Below are positions 17,883-27,100 of a stretch of DNA of 64,000 nucleotides, one piece after another. How positions within the stretch are numbered: position 1 is the stretch's first letter; every line of letters starts with the position of its first letter. The stretch is from Mesorhizobium sp. B2-8-5 (GTDB lineage Bacteria > Pseudomonadota > Alphaproteobacteria > Rhizobiales > Rhizobiaceae). Location of the stretch: contig NZ_CP083951.1 of assembly GCF_006440675.2 (NCBI RefSeq), positions 4,249,501 through 4,313,500 on the forward strand, in the 5' to 3' direction. Below the pieces are notes generated by a model. That model worked only from the letters and a program-made list of their open reading frames with translations, had not been told where the DNA came from and ran no database searches. A program made the translations under genes and the position numbers.

Positions 17883-18017
17883 GGCAAATCCTCCGACTGC
17901 TCAAATTGCCCGGATTTCCAGCATAACGGCCGGAGCTTATCACGTCCGGGCCAGTTTCCGCCGATGTCTGGCGCAACGCCGCAAGCATGGCGCGAACCGA
18001 GGCAGGTCACACCGTCT

Positions 18018-18031
18018 CACAATGATGTGAA
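18018..18031. promoter_or_regulatory. Palindrome TCACA-N4-TGTGA upstream of the L,D-transpeptidase gene
   Basis: TCACAATGATGTGA lies 150 bases ahead of the start codon in a 297-base region with no gene (17883-18179). The half-sites are those of Crp but in the reverse order and with a 4-base spacer, so it is not a standard Crp site. Further down, ATCGGTAT occurs twice (18075-18095), overlapping an AT-rich box that may be the promoter. Confidence 0.35.
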
Positions 18032-18152
18032 ACTGTTCTGCAACACGGCTGCGAAAATTTATGAAAGCTTAACGAAATCGGTATGAATCGGTATAGTCAC
18101 GTCATACATCCGCCATGCGGAGGGCGGGACCGTCCAGCGGCGCGGAACGGGA

Positions 18153-18168
18153 ACCGGTTGCAACCGGT
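18153..18168. promoter_or_regulatory. Perfect 16-bp palindrome in the leader of the L,D-transpeptidase gene
   Basis: ACCGGTTGCAACCGGT is perfectly self-complementary and ends 11 bases before the start codon, just ahead of the GGGTGA ribosome-binding site. It could be an operator or an mRNA stem limiting ribosome access. Confidence 0.45.
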
Positions 18169-18179
18169 GCGGGTGAAGC

Positions 18180-20060
18180 ATGAAAGTCCTCAGGAACAAG
18201 AAAACCCTCCTGCCGATCGCAATCGCAGCAACGCTCGCCTTCGGACAACAGCCGGCAAGCGCGCAAGGGCTGTTCGACATGCTGTTCGGCGGCGGTATCC
18301 GGCATAATCCGCAAGGTGAATTTCCGCCGCCGCCGAAGCCACGCAAGATACGGCCGGCAGAGCCCGACGGAGGCGGTGGTGTCAGGATCAGCAGCCCGAC
18401 CTACAACACCTACAGGGCCGACAAGCTCGTTCGCGTCGATTTCAAGTCGCTGCTGCCGGCACCGCAGCCGGCGACCGCGCAGGATGCCGCCTTTGTGCCG
18501 TCCGTGACGGGCAACAGCTTCCGCGACGCCGTCGCAGGCTTGAGTGATTACGAGCTGTTTGCCGAGCCGGATATCGCCAAGGCACTGATCGCCTATTATT
18601 CGGCCAACCCGGATTTCATCTGGGTGAGCGACAACGTCCCCAACAGCCGAGCTCAGGATGCGGTGCGCGTCCTGGGCGAGGCGGCAAGCTACGGCCTGAC
18701 GCCGGCCGACTATTCCGTCGACGTTCCGGCTGCCGCGACTGCCGCTACGCCCGAAGAGCGAACCAAGGAACTGGTCCGCTTCGAGATGGCGCTGTCGGCG
18801 CGCGTGCTGCGCTATGCGCAAGATGCCCAGAGTGGCCGCGTCTACCCCAACCGGATGACCGGTTACTACGATTTCCCGGCCAAGCCGTTCGATCTCGAAG
18901 GCGCGCTGAAGACGCTGGCGCATACCCAGGAGGTCCGCACCTATCTCGAATCGCGCCACCCGCAGAATGCCGAGTACCAGGCGCTGCGCGTCGAATTGGA
19001 AGCGCTCGAGGCGAGCGAGGAAAACGAGATCGTCGTCGATCCGAAGCTGTTGCTCAAGCCCGGCGAGAGCAGCCCGGAACTGCCGAAGTTGCTGACGCTT
19101 ATTTCCCGCAATCTCGATGATGAGATGGGTGGCAACTATGGCGAGGTGCTCGCCAGGCTGGGCAAGAGCGAGCTCTACGATCCCGAACTGGTGCCGGTGA
19201 TCAAGGCCGTGCAGCAGCGCGCCGGCATGAAGGGCGACGGCGTCATCGGCCCGCGCACCGTGGCCTCACTGGCCGGCGCCTCGAAGGCCGACAAGATCGA
19301 GAAGGTCAAGGTGGCGCTCGAGGAACTGCGCTGGATGCCGTCGGATCTCGGCAGCCCGCGCGTCTTCATCAACCAGCCGGCCTTTACCGCCAGCTATATC
19401 GACAATGGCGAGGAGAAGCTGAAGACCCGCGCGGTCATCGGCCGGGTCACCAACCAGACCGCCTTCTTCTACAACCAGATCAAGCAGGTCGACTTCCACC
19501 CCTATTGGGGTGTGCCGCAGTCGATCATCGTCAACGAGATGCTGCCGAGGCTGCGCAGCGACCCGGGCTATCTCGACCGCGCCGGCTATGAGGTGACGGA
19601 TTCGCGCGGCAAGCGCATCCCGTCCTCGGCGGTCAATTGGGGTGCCTATGGCGCCAACATCCCCTTCAGCGTGCGGCAGCAGCCGAGCGAAGCGAATGCC
19701 TTGGGCGAATTGAAGATCCTGTTCCCCAACAAGCATGCCATCTACATGCACGACACGCCGCAGAAGTCGTTCTTCGCACGCGACATGCGCGCGCTCAGCC
19801 ATGGCTGCGTGCGGTTGCAGGATCCGCGCGGCATGGCCGCCGCCGTGCTCGGCACCTCCGTCGACGATATCGCCGAGAAGCTGAAGCATGGGCATTCGAC
19901 CGAGAATGTCACGCGTGTCATCCCGGTCTATGTCGCCTATTTCACCGCATGGCCAGACATGTCCGGCAAGGTCGAGTATTTCGACGACGTCTATGACCGC
20001 GATTCCAAGCTGATGCAGGCGCTCGACGCGACCGAAGCGGTGCGCACGCCGTCAAGCTGA
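18180..20060 (+). CDS. L,D-transpeptidase of the YcbB type
   Basis: A protein of 626 residues with a signal peptide (cleavage near ASAQG). An N-terminal scaffold region (residues about 100-280) is followed by a peptidoglycan-binding domain (VPVIKAVQQRAGMKGDGVIGPRTVASL) and the YkuD catalytic domain. The catalytic motif SHGCVRLQDP places the nucleophile at Cys543, with MHDTPQKSFFARD just before. These enzymes form 3-3 cross-links in peptidoglycan in the periplasm and in rhizobia also attach outer-membrane proteins to it. Full-length; no truncation seen. Confidence 0.92.
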   Translation: MKVLRNKKTLLPIAIAATLAFGQQPASAQGLFDMLFGGGIRHNPQGEFPPPPKPRKIRPAEPDGGGGVRISSPTYNTYRADKLVRVDFKSLLPAPQPATAQDAAFVPSVTGNSFRDAVAGLSDYELFAEPDIAKALIAYYSANPDFIWVSDNVPNSRAQDAVRVLGEAASYGLTPADYSVDVPAAATAATPEERTKELVRFEMALSARVLRYAQDAQSGRVYPNRMTGYYDFPAKPFDLEGALKTLAHTQEVRTYLESRHPQNAEYQALRVELEALEASEENEIVVDPKLLLKPGESSPELPKLLTLISRNLDDEMGGNYGEVLARLGKSELYDPELVPVIKAVQQRAGMKGDGVIGPRTVASLAGASKADKIEKVKVALEELRWMPSDLGSPRVFINQPAFTASYIDNGEEKLKTRAVIGRVTNQTAFFYNQIKQVDFHPYWGVPQSIIVNEMLPRLRSDPGYLDRAGYEVTDSRGKRIPSSAVNWGAYGANIPFSVRQQPSEANALGELKILFPNKHAIYMHDTPQKSFFARDMRALSHGCVRLQDPRGMAAAVLGTSVDDIAEKLKHGHSTENVTRVIPVYVAYFTAWPDMSGKVEYFDDVYDRDSKLMQALDATEAVRTPSS

Positions 20061-20124
20061 GCGCTGTCTACTTTCAAGCAATTCCGGACGGAAGGCCACG
20101 GCGAAGCCACCGAACCCGACCGCT

Positions 20125-20610
20125 TCACACGTTTCTTGGAAGTGCCTTGATGAGCGGCCGGCGGAAGCCGGCGTCGCGCCCGGCGATAAGCCAGTAGACC
20201 AGCCCGGCCACGAGGCCGGCGGCGGCGATGATGCCCATGTCGGCCCAGCGTTCCGGATCATCGGCGGCGTCCGGCCAGATCAACATGAAACCGGCAGCCG
20301 CGGCGGCAGCGCCGAACAGCATGTGCAGCCAAAAGCTTCGCAACGAAAGGAACTCGGCGATCAGGGCGAAAACCAGCGTCTGCATTCCGGTCAGGATGAT
20401 CGCCAGGAAGTAGACGAACATGCCGAGAGGCGGCACCACCAACACGGCGACTGGGGTGAACTCCATGAGCTCGAAGTAGCCCGGCGCGTTGGGCAGCGAG
20501 CTCAGTATCGCGTAGATCACCACCACTGCGATCAACCCGACAAGCACCGCGACCAGATAGCCGACAAGCACCATCAGGATGCGCTTCAGGACGTAGCCGA
20601 TCATTGCCAT
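20125..20610 (-). CDS. Integral membrane protein of unknown function
   Basis: A protein of 161 residues. Four hydrophobic segments are visible: ILMVLVGYLVAVLVGLIAVVVIYAIL, AVLVVPPLGMFVYFLAIILTG, LHMLFGAAAAAAGFMLIW and MGIIAAAGLVAGLVYWLIAG (each partly quoted). A short acidic loop (PDAADDPERWAD) separates the last two. The ATG at 20610 has GGGGGTG ahead of it. No family recognised with confidence. Confidence 0.7.
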   Translation of the reverse strand: MAMIGYVLKRILMVLVGYLVAVLVGLIAVVVIYAILSSLPNAPGYFELMEFTPVAVLVVPPLGMFVYFLAIILTGMQTLVFALIAEFLSLRSFWLHMLFGAAAAAAGFMLIWPDAADDPERWADMGIIAAAGLVAGLVYWLIAGRDAGFRRPLIKALPRNV

Positions 20611-20708
20611 GCACCCCCGTGCCCGCAATCATGGCGGGCAGTCAGCCACCAAAGTTGTGACGATGCAAGGGCGGTTTGTCGCGCTGGCTCCGCGCGGCGC
20701 CAAGGTCT

Positions 20709-21437
20709 TCAAGCGCCACCACACAGATGCTGGGAATCGGGCAGGGCCCATGCGCCTTTGGCGGCGAGGTCGACGGCGTAGTAGACCATGCCGCGCAGGT
20801 CGTCTTTCGGGCAGTCGCGCGGGATAGCGATCAGGCATATGACGACCGGATCGCCGACCTTGGAACTCGCCAGTCCCGGTTCGCGGTCATAGGAGACCGC
20901 CGTGCCGCCGTTGGTAAATCTCGCCGCGCTGCCGGCTTCCGGGCTGGCGGCTTCCAGCGGGTCGTCACCCAGCCTCGTCGTCAGCGCCGTGATATGGGTG
21001 AAGCCGCATTTGCCGATCGATACGGGCAAGAGCTGATCGGTTGGCTTCAGCGTCCTCGCCGCAAGGTCGAGCGCCTTCTTGCCGATGAGCGCGATGTTGT
21101 AGTCCTGCACCCATTGCGGCGCATTGCCGTAAGTCTGCAGCGCATTGTTCTGCGCGCTGACGATGCAGGCTGCGTCCGTCTTGCAGGCATTCCGATCGGC
21201 GACCAGTTTCCTGGCGATCCCGCGTTTGTCGCCGCCGAAGGCGGGCTCGAAACCGGCATAGGCCTTGGTGACCAAAGCATCGATGGCTGACATTTGCGGG
21301 TCGGCGCAGATCGCCTTCTCGGCTGGCAACTGCGCCTTTCGGCAGTCGAAAGAGGGGCCATCCGCGAGCGCCTGGCCCGATGTCCCAAGCATCGATGCGG
21401 CTACCAGCAGGGCGTTAGCGCAGATGTGAAGCCGCAT
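20709..21437 (-). CDS. Secreted protein with LprI-like (DUF1311) domain
   Basis: A protein of 242 residues with a signal peptide ending near ALA-DG. The first mature segment is PSFDCRKAQLPAEKAICADP, with a later DRNACKTDAACIVSAQ, the Cys pattern of the lysozyme-inhibitor LprI domain. In Gram-negative bacteria such domains are periplasmic and some inhibit host lysozyme; most are untested. The C-terminal 120 residues, with three more Cys, are not recognised. The start follows GGGGGAC. Confidence 0.82.
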   Translation of the reverse strand: MRLHICANALLVAASMLGTSGQALADGPSFDCRKAQLPAEKAICADPQMSAIDALVTKAYAGFEPAFGGDKRGIARKLVADRNACKTDAACIVSAQNNALQTYGNAPQWVQDYNIALIGKKALDLAARTLKPTDQLLPVSIGKCGFTHITALTTRLGDDPLEAASPEAGSAARFTNGGTAVSYDREPGLASSKVGDPVVICLIAIPRDCPKDDLRGMVYYAVDLAAKGAWALPDSQHLCGGA

Positions 21438-21527
21438 GTCTGTCCCCCGGTCCGGCTTGTTTCGACGATCAAGTCTATGCCGAACGCAAGCACCGCGAAA
21501 TGGCGGAGGCAGGCAACCGAACGAGGC

Positions 21528-21785
21528 CTATTTGGGTTCGCCGGTCACAGGATCGTAGGTGATTTGGACCTTGGCCTTGTCGGTGGTGTAGTAGGTGACG
21601 GTGTAGCCGTCGCTATCCCAATCGACCTCCTTCACATAGCGGAAGTCGGTGCGGTGCTCGACCTTGGCGACAATCTCGGACAATTTCTTTGCATTTTGCG
21701 GCGGCAGCGGCTGGTCGTCTGCTGCGAAGGCTTGTCCACTGACAAGCAGGAAAGCGATACAGGTTGCTAAAACAACAGTGCGCAT
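21528..21785 (-). CDS. Small secreted PepSY-like protein
   Basis: A protein of 85 residues. The signal peptide ends near AFA-AD. The mature 60 residues (LSEIVAKVEHRTDFRYVKEVDWDSDGYTVTYYTTDKAKVQITYDPVTGEPK, here in parts: VEHRTDFRYVKEVDWDSD and VQITYDPVTGEPK) follow the PepSY pattern of one helix and a beta-hairpin with a YDPxTG end. PepSY proteins are periplasmic and often inhibit proteases or bind peptides. The ATG at 21785 is preferred over a TTG at 21797. Confidence 0.8.
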   Translation of the reverse strand: MRTVVLATCIAFLLVSGQAFAADDQPLPPQNAKKLSEIVAKVEHRTDFRYVKEVDWDSDGYTVTYYTTDKAKVQITYDPVTGEPK

Positions 21786-21797
21786 GAGAGCCCTCAA

Positions 21798-22201
21798 ATC
21801 TCGTCGGCGTAAGTGCCGTCAGAAACTCGCACGCAGGCGGGTTGGTTCCGCAGCGCCGCAATAGCGGGTTTTTGCAGCGCATGCCTCGATGTGACCGATC
21901 CTTGCCGGCGGAAACAGGGTCAGTATTGTTCGGCGGAGAAAATATAATAATTTCAAATGGTAAAGTCGCGGTTCGGATGTGTCTCCTGACGTAACGAACG
22001 ACTAACCATGCCCCGGACGGTGAATTCGTCATATTAGCCGTTCGTGGTAGAGCTTTCGGCAAGATCCTGATAGAATTCCGGTCATAACAGGGTGGCAACA
22101 GTGCGCCGGGCCTGCCGAGGATTTCCGTCGGCAGACGGCGACGCGTTTTTTTGAGCGCAGGTCACCTGTTCTGGACTGAAACGGGGACTGGGGGCTCGAT
22201 C
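21798..22201. other. 404-base non-coding stretch ahead of the cyclase gene
   Basis: No credible gene is seen. It holds an AT-rich box (AAAATATAATAATTT near 21938), a 12-base inverted repeat with one mismatch (21994-22005 and 22034-22045), and the promoter of the cyclase gene presumably lies here. No TGTGA-N6-TCACA site was found in this stretch. Confidence 0.7.
21994..22045. promoter_or_regulatory. Inverted repeat upstream of the cyclase gene
   Basis: ACGAACGACTAA (21994-22005) and TTAGCCGTTCGT (22034-22045) are complementary except for one base. The 28-base spacer puts the arm centres about 40 bases (four turns) apart, which fits looping by a dimer or an mRNA stem. It lies 157 bases ahead of the cyclase start. 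Confidence 0.45.
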
Positions 22202-23983
22202 ATGGCTGAACGGAATTATACCCGTCAGCTTGCGACAATCATTTCGATCGACGCCGTGGGATTCTCGAGGCTTATGGGCATCGACGACGAGTCGGCTGTC
22301 GCCGCCTTCGAGGAAAGGCGCGACATCATCGCTGGCAGTTGCGGCGCATTTGGCGGGCGCACGTTCGGCGATGCCGGCGACAGCATCATGGCCGAATTCG
22401 GCAACCCGATCGAAGCGTTGCGCGCGGCCTTCGATTTCCAGGCCCGGATCGTGGCGCTGAATACGGCAGTCGCCGAGGACATGCGCATGCCGTTTCGCGC
22501 CGGGATCAACACCGGCGACGTCATCGTCCGGGAGGGCCGTCTTTACGGCGACGACGTCAATATCGCAGCCCGCCTTCAGGAATTCGCGCCGCATGACGGC
22601 GTCGCCATCTCGGCGACGACGTGGCATCACGTGAAGGACAAGACGGCGGCGGTCTTCACCGATCTCGGCGAGTTCAGCCTGAAGAACATTGCCCTGCCGG
22701 TGCAGGTCCTGATCGCCGGTCGCGGCGGCAACGGCCCTGTCGCGACGGCGTCCTTCGCTTCCATTCCCACCACGCCCAGTCATTCCAGGCCGATCGCCAA
22801 GGGGCCCCCGGCAATCGCCGTGCTGCCGTTCCAGGGCAACGGAAGCGAACCCGATGTCGGCTATATGGCCGACGGTATCGCCGAGGACATCATCTACGGT
22901 CTTTCCAACACGCGCTGGCTCTCTGTCATCGCCAAGGGCTCGAGCTTCCAGTTTCGCGACGACAGCCTCGGCACGAGGCTCATCGGCAACGCGCTGGGCG
23001 CCCGCTACATCGTCAGCGGTACGCTGGCGCGCTCCGACAGGCAGATTCGTCTCAACGCGTCGCTCACCGACACCTCGAACGGGCGCCTGGTCTGGTCGCA
23101 ACGCTTCGACCGCGACCTCGTCGATATCTTCAGCCTGCGCGACCAGATCGGCAGCGAGATCGTTTCCATCCTCGACAAGGAGGTCGACCGCGCCGAGCAG
23201 GCACGCACGTTCCAGGTGCCGTGGGAAAGCCTCGAAACCTGGCAACTGGTCAGGCGCGGCCGTTGGCACATGAACAGGCGGACACGTCGCGATACCGAAA
23301 TCGCGCTCGACTTCTTCGACAAGGCCTACCAGGAAGATCCGAACTCGAGCGCCGTGCTCAATGAGCTCGCATGGTGGTATTTCTGGCGGGCCTGGCTGCG
23401 TTTCGGCGACAGCGACGATCTGGAGAAAGTCGAGACGCTTGCGCGCAAGGCGCTTCTGATGGACAGCCTCGACGCGCGTCCGCATGCCTATCTCGGCGCG
23501 GCCGACATCATGCGCGGCCTTCCGGCGTTGGCGGCCGAGCATCTTGCCGAAGCGATCCACATCAATCCGAGCTTCGCCTTCGCCCGCTCGGCCATGGGCA
23601 GCGCATACCTTCTGCTTGGCGATGCGACCGGCGCGATACCGTTCTTCCTCGATACCGAGCGGTTGAGCCCGTTCGACCTCTATCGCTTCCACAATCTGGG
23701 AGAACTGGCCGCGGCCTATTGCTTCGTCGAGGACTGGGAGGCCGCGATCGCCAACGCCGAGCGCTCGCTCAACCTGTCGCCAAGTTACTTCTACGCGAGG
23801 TTCCTGAAGATAGGCGCCCTGATGAGAAGCGGGCGGCGCGACGAGGCGGCGCATGAGCTTGCGATTTTCATGACCAGGCATCCCGATTTTTCCGAGCAGA
23901 GGATACGCTGGATACCGTTCGTGGACCCGGCCAAGAACAATTTCCTGATCGGCAATTTCGATCGGGCCAAGTCCGCCGCATGA
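22202..23983 (+). CDS. Class III nucleotide cyclase-domain protein with TolB-like and TPR regions
   Basis: A soluble protein of 593 residues. The cyclase domain covers about residues 5-180. The first metal Asp is D17 (SIDAVGFSRLMG), the second is in AGDSIMAEF (D60), and the transition-state Asn and Arg are in GDDVNIAARLQ. The Lys that normally selects adenine (K-T-x-G-D) is replaced, because the segment reads G-D-A-G-D. A TolB-N-like segment follows (AIAVLPFQGN, then DGIAEDIIYGLSN), and the C-terminal 250 residues are TPR-like helices. The family is abundant in rhizobia. The product is probably cAMP, but the missing Lys leaves this open. The ATG at 22202 begins six residues before the first strand. 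Confidence 0.9.
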   Translation: MAERNYTRQLATIISIDAVGFSRLMGIDDESAVAAFEERRDIIAGSCGAFGGRTFGDAGDSIMAEFGNPIEALRAAFDFQARIVALNTAVAEDMRMPFRAGINTGDVIVREGRLYGDDVNIAARLQEFAPHDGVAISATTWHHVKDKTAAVFTDLGEFSLKNIALPVQVLIAGRGGNGPVATASFASIPTTPSHSRPIAKGPPAIAVLPFQGNGSEPDVGYMADGIAEDIIYGLSNTRWLSVIAKGSSFQFRDDSLGTRLIGNALGARYIVSGTLARSDRQIRLNASLTDTSNGRLVWSQRFDRDLVDIFSLRDQIGSEIVSILDKEVDRAEQARTFQVPWESLETWQLVRRGRWHMNRRTRRDTEIALDFFDKAYQEDPNSSAVLNELAWWYFWRAWLRFGDSDDLEKVETLARKALLMDSLDARPHAYLGAADIMRGLPALAAEHLAEAIHINPSFAFARSAMGSAYLLLGDATGAIPFFLDTERLSPFDLYRFHNLGELAAAYCFVEDWEAAIANAERSLNLSPSYFYARFLKIGALMRSGRRDEAAHELAIFMTRHPDFSEQRIRWIPFVDPAKNNFLIGNFDRAKSAA

Positions 23984-24007
23984 TCGCCGGGGCCGACAAC
24001 AAATGAC

Positions 24008-24023
24008 TGTGATCGAATTCACA
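24008..24023. promoter_or_regulatory. Perfect Crp-type site upstream of the P450-DyP gene
   Basis: TGTGATCGAATTCACA is a perfect TGTGA-N6-TCACA palindrome, 77 bases ahead of the start codon of the P450-DyP gene. Five bases after it the 10-mer CGGACCGATG (24029-24038) begins; the same 10-mer follows the other Crp-type site at 29506. A Crp-family regulator is encoded just beyond the target gene. Confidence 0.8.
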
Positions 24024-24100
24024 TACGCCGGACCGATGCAAACCTAGGCCAGACAATGCCGGCATCGCATTGACGTGGATGGCCGGGGGGCTTGAACGCG

Positions 24101-27100
24101 ATGATCACTTTGAAGTACTTCGCCGCCGTCCGCGCCGCTCAGAAGAGCCAGCGTCCGCTCGCCGAAATGCCACCGTTCGACATCAATCGGCTGCGTTCCA
24201 AGAGCGGCTTTGCTTCCCGCATCGTCGGTTTTCTTCTTGGCGATCCGCGCTGGCTGCTGGCGCTGCTGCGCCGTTTCTGGCCGAATCTCGGCTTCGGCAA
24301 TTTCCTGCTCGTTACCAAGGGCGCGGATGTTCGCGACATATTGGAGCGGGGCGACGAGTTCGAAACGCCTTACGGCCCGGAAATGGCCGAACTCGCCCGC
24401 GGCTCGAATTTCATTCTAGGCATGCAGGACGGCGCCGCGTACCGGCAGATGAAATCGGCGGTGCTGAGCGCTTTCCCGCCGGCGGAGGTCGAAGCCGCCG
24501 TCAGGCCGATCGCCGAGCGCCATCCGCGCGACATCATGACCCGCGCCAGTCCCGGCTTCGATGCCATCGCCGGATTGATGAAGATCTTGCCGGTGCGTAT
24601 CTGTCGCGATTATTTCGGCCTTGAGATCGACGACGAAACCGAGTTCGCCGACTGGTCGATCGCGCTCAGCGCGCTGTTCTTTTCGGACCCGACGGCAAAT
24701 CCCGCCACGCGCCAGCTTGCTGTGGTCGGCGGCGATCGGCTGATCAAAATCATAGACCGCTCGATTGCCGTGGTCAGGGAAAGAGCGGGCAAGGACGACC
24801 GGCCGCTTGCCCGCCTCGTCGCGCTGATGGACCAAGGGCGCCTGTCATTGCCCGACATTCATTCCATCATGCTCGGCATGGTCGCAGGCTTCGTGCCGAC
24901 GAACGTGCTTGCCGGCAGCAATTGCCTGGATGTGATCCTGTCGCGAACGGACGCACGGCAAGCCGTCGATCAGGCAATTGCCGCCGGCGATACCGGCAAA
25001 CTCGACCGGGCGATCATGGAAGCCATGCGGTTCAAACCGATCTGGATCGGGCCATGGCGCTATACAAGACGTGACGCAATCATCGGCAAGGGCACGCGCC
25101 GCGAGCGGCTGGTCAAGGCCGGAACGGTGGTGATGCCGGCGACGCTTTCGGCGATGTTCGATCCGGAGATCGTGCAGCGGCCGAACGAGTTCGATACGTC
25201 GCGCCCGCATCGCGATTACATGGTTTTCGGTTACGGCATCCATCTGTGCATCGGCGCCGAAATCGCCCGCATCCAGATCGGCGAATGCATCCGCGCCCTG
25301 TTCAGCAAACCGAAGCTCGCCCGCGCGCGGGGCAGGGCCGGCAAGATGGCCAATGTCGGCGCCTATCCGGCAAGCCTCAAGGTCGACTTCGAGCGCTCGC
25401 CGCTTTGCCGCACCGCCGACCAGTCGATGGTGACGGTTGTCTGCCCGATCACCCGCTCCATGCCGCTCGATGCGGTGCGCGACAAGGTCGCCGACCTTGG
25501 CAATCCCGCGATCGGCGAGCTGCGCGACGCGCTCGACAAGGTCGGCACCATACATTTCACCAGCCTGGCCGTCGCTCCCACCGGCAAGGATGAAAAGACG
25601 GGGATGGAGGCCGGCGCGCTGGTGTTCGAAATCTCCGGCGACGGCAGCACCGACGATGTCATAACCGCCATCGCGCAATCGATCGGGCACCGGCTGCGGC
25701 CGATCTTCAGGGATGTCTGCGGCCTGCCGGACGGCGGCTCGCTGGAGGATTTCCTGAAGGGGAACCACATAGAGATATCGCCGTCGTTCGGCAGCGCCGC
25801 GGGGCTCGTTTTCTCCGGCACGCCCGGCCATTCCGTGCGCCGCATCCTTGCCGAGGCGCGGCTCGCCGACAGCGTGCGCGAGATCGCCGAAAAGCCGCGC
25901 GCGGGCGCCGGCAATGCGATGGATGTGCTCGCCGAAGCGCGCCGGCATGTCCGCTGCCTCGGGCAATTCGGCTGGGCGTTCGAGCCCGCCGAAAGCCTGC
26001 TGGAAAGACCGCCGGGTCACTGGGCGTGCGCGCTGACGACGACGCTGCTGACGCCGGCGATGTTCGTCACTATCGCGATCGTCGTTCTAGCCTTTTGGCG
26101 CATGACCTATGTGCTGGTGTTCGGAAACCCGCATGGCGTCACCTTTGCCAACATCGCGATCGCCGGCGCCGCGCTTCTGCTTACGGTGCTCGGTCTGCTG
26201 GCTATTCTGGCTCTGTTCGTGGTCCTTTGCTTCCTGGCGTTGCGGCGGCTGGAGGACAAGGACCGGCCGGCGAACACGCCCGTCGACATCGGCGCGCTGG
26301 AAAAGATCCTCGCCAATGAGGACCACTGCGCGCAGAACAACCTGACGGCGATCTCGACGATGAAGCCGGGCATCTTGCGGCGGCTGGCGCTGCGGCTCTC
26401 CTTCTATCTGATCTCGATATCGGCGCAGAAAGTGTTCCGGCCGGGCTTCCTCGCCACCATCAACACCATTCATTTCGCCCGCTGGGTGCTGCTGCCCGGC
26501 ACCGACAGGCTGGTGTTCTTCTCCAATTACGGTGGCAGCTGGGAAAGTTATCTGGAGGATTTCATTGCCAAGGCCTCAGCCGGTCTGACCGGCGTTTGGA
26601 GCAACACCGAAGGCTATCCGCGCACGCGCTGGCTGTTCCTGGACGGCGCGCGCGACGGCGATCGTTTCAAGCGCTGGGCGCGGCGCCAGCAGGTGCCGAC
26701 GCTGTTCTGGTACAGCGCCTATCCGCACCTCAACACACCGCGCATCCGCATCAACTCCAGGATCAGGCGCGGCATCGCATCGGCCACCGGCAACGAGGCG
26801 CGCGACTGGCTGAGCCTGTTCGGTTCGCTGCCGCGCCCGCAAGCACGGCCGGCGGACGCGACCAGCCTGCCTGAACCGGCATCCGCGCCGCTCGAAGAGC
26901 TGGAATCCGGGGAAATCCAATCCATCTTCTTCGGACCCTTCGGCGCGCTCGGCCACGCGCATATGCTTGCGATCCAGGTGCCGGAAGGATTGCCAGCACC
27001 GAAGCGCAAGGCGTGGCTCGATTCCGTCATCGACAGAACCAGTTTCGGCGACGGCGTGCCGGCCGGCCGCGCCATGACCGTGGCGTTCGGCCCCAACGGG

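Noticed and set aside
18018..18031. Crp site upstream of the L,D-transpeptidase gene
   Set aside because: Half-sites are in reversed order (TCACA before TGTGA) with a 4-base spacer, so it does not fit the consensus seen at 24008 and 29506.
22082..24022. A 646-codon open frame on the minus strand opposite the cyclase gene
   Set aside because: No recognisable domain or ribosome-binding site; the plus strand encodes a clear cyclase with metal residues in place.
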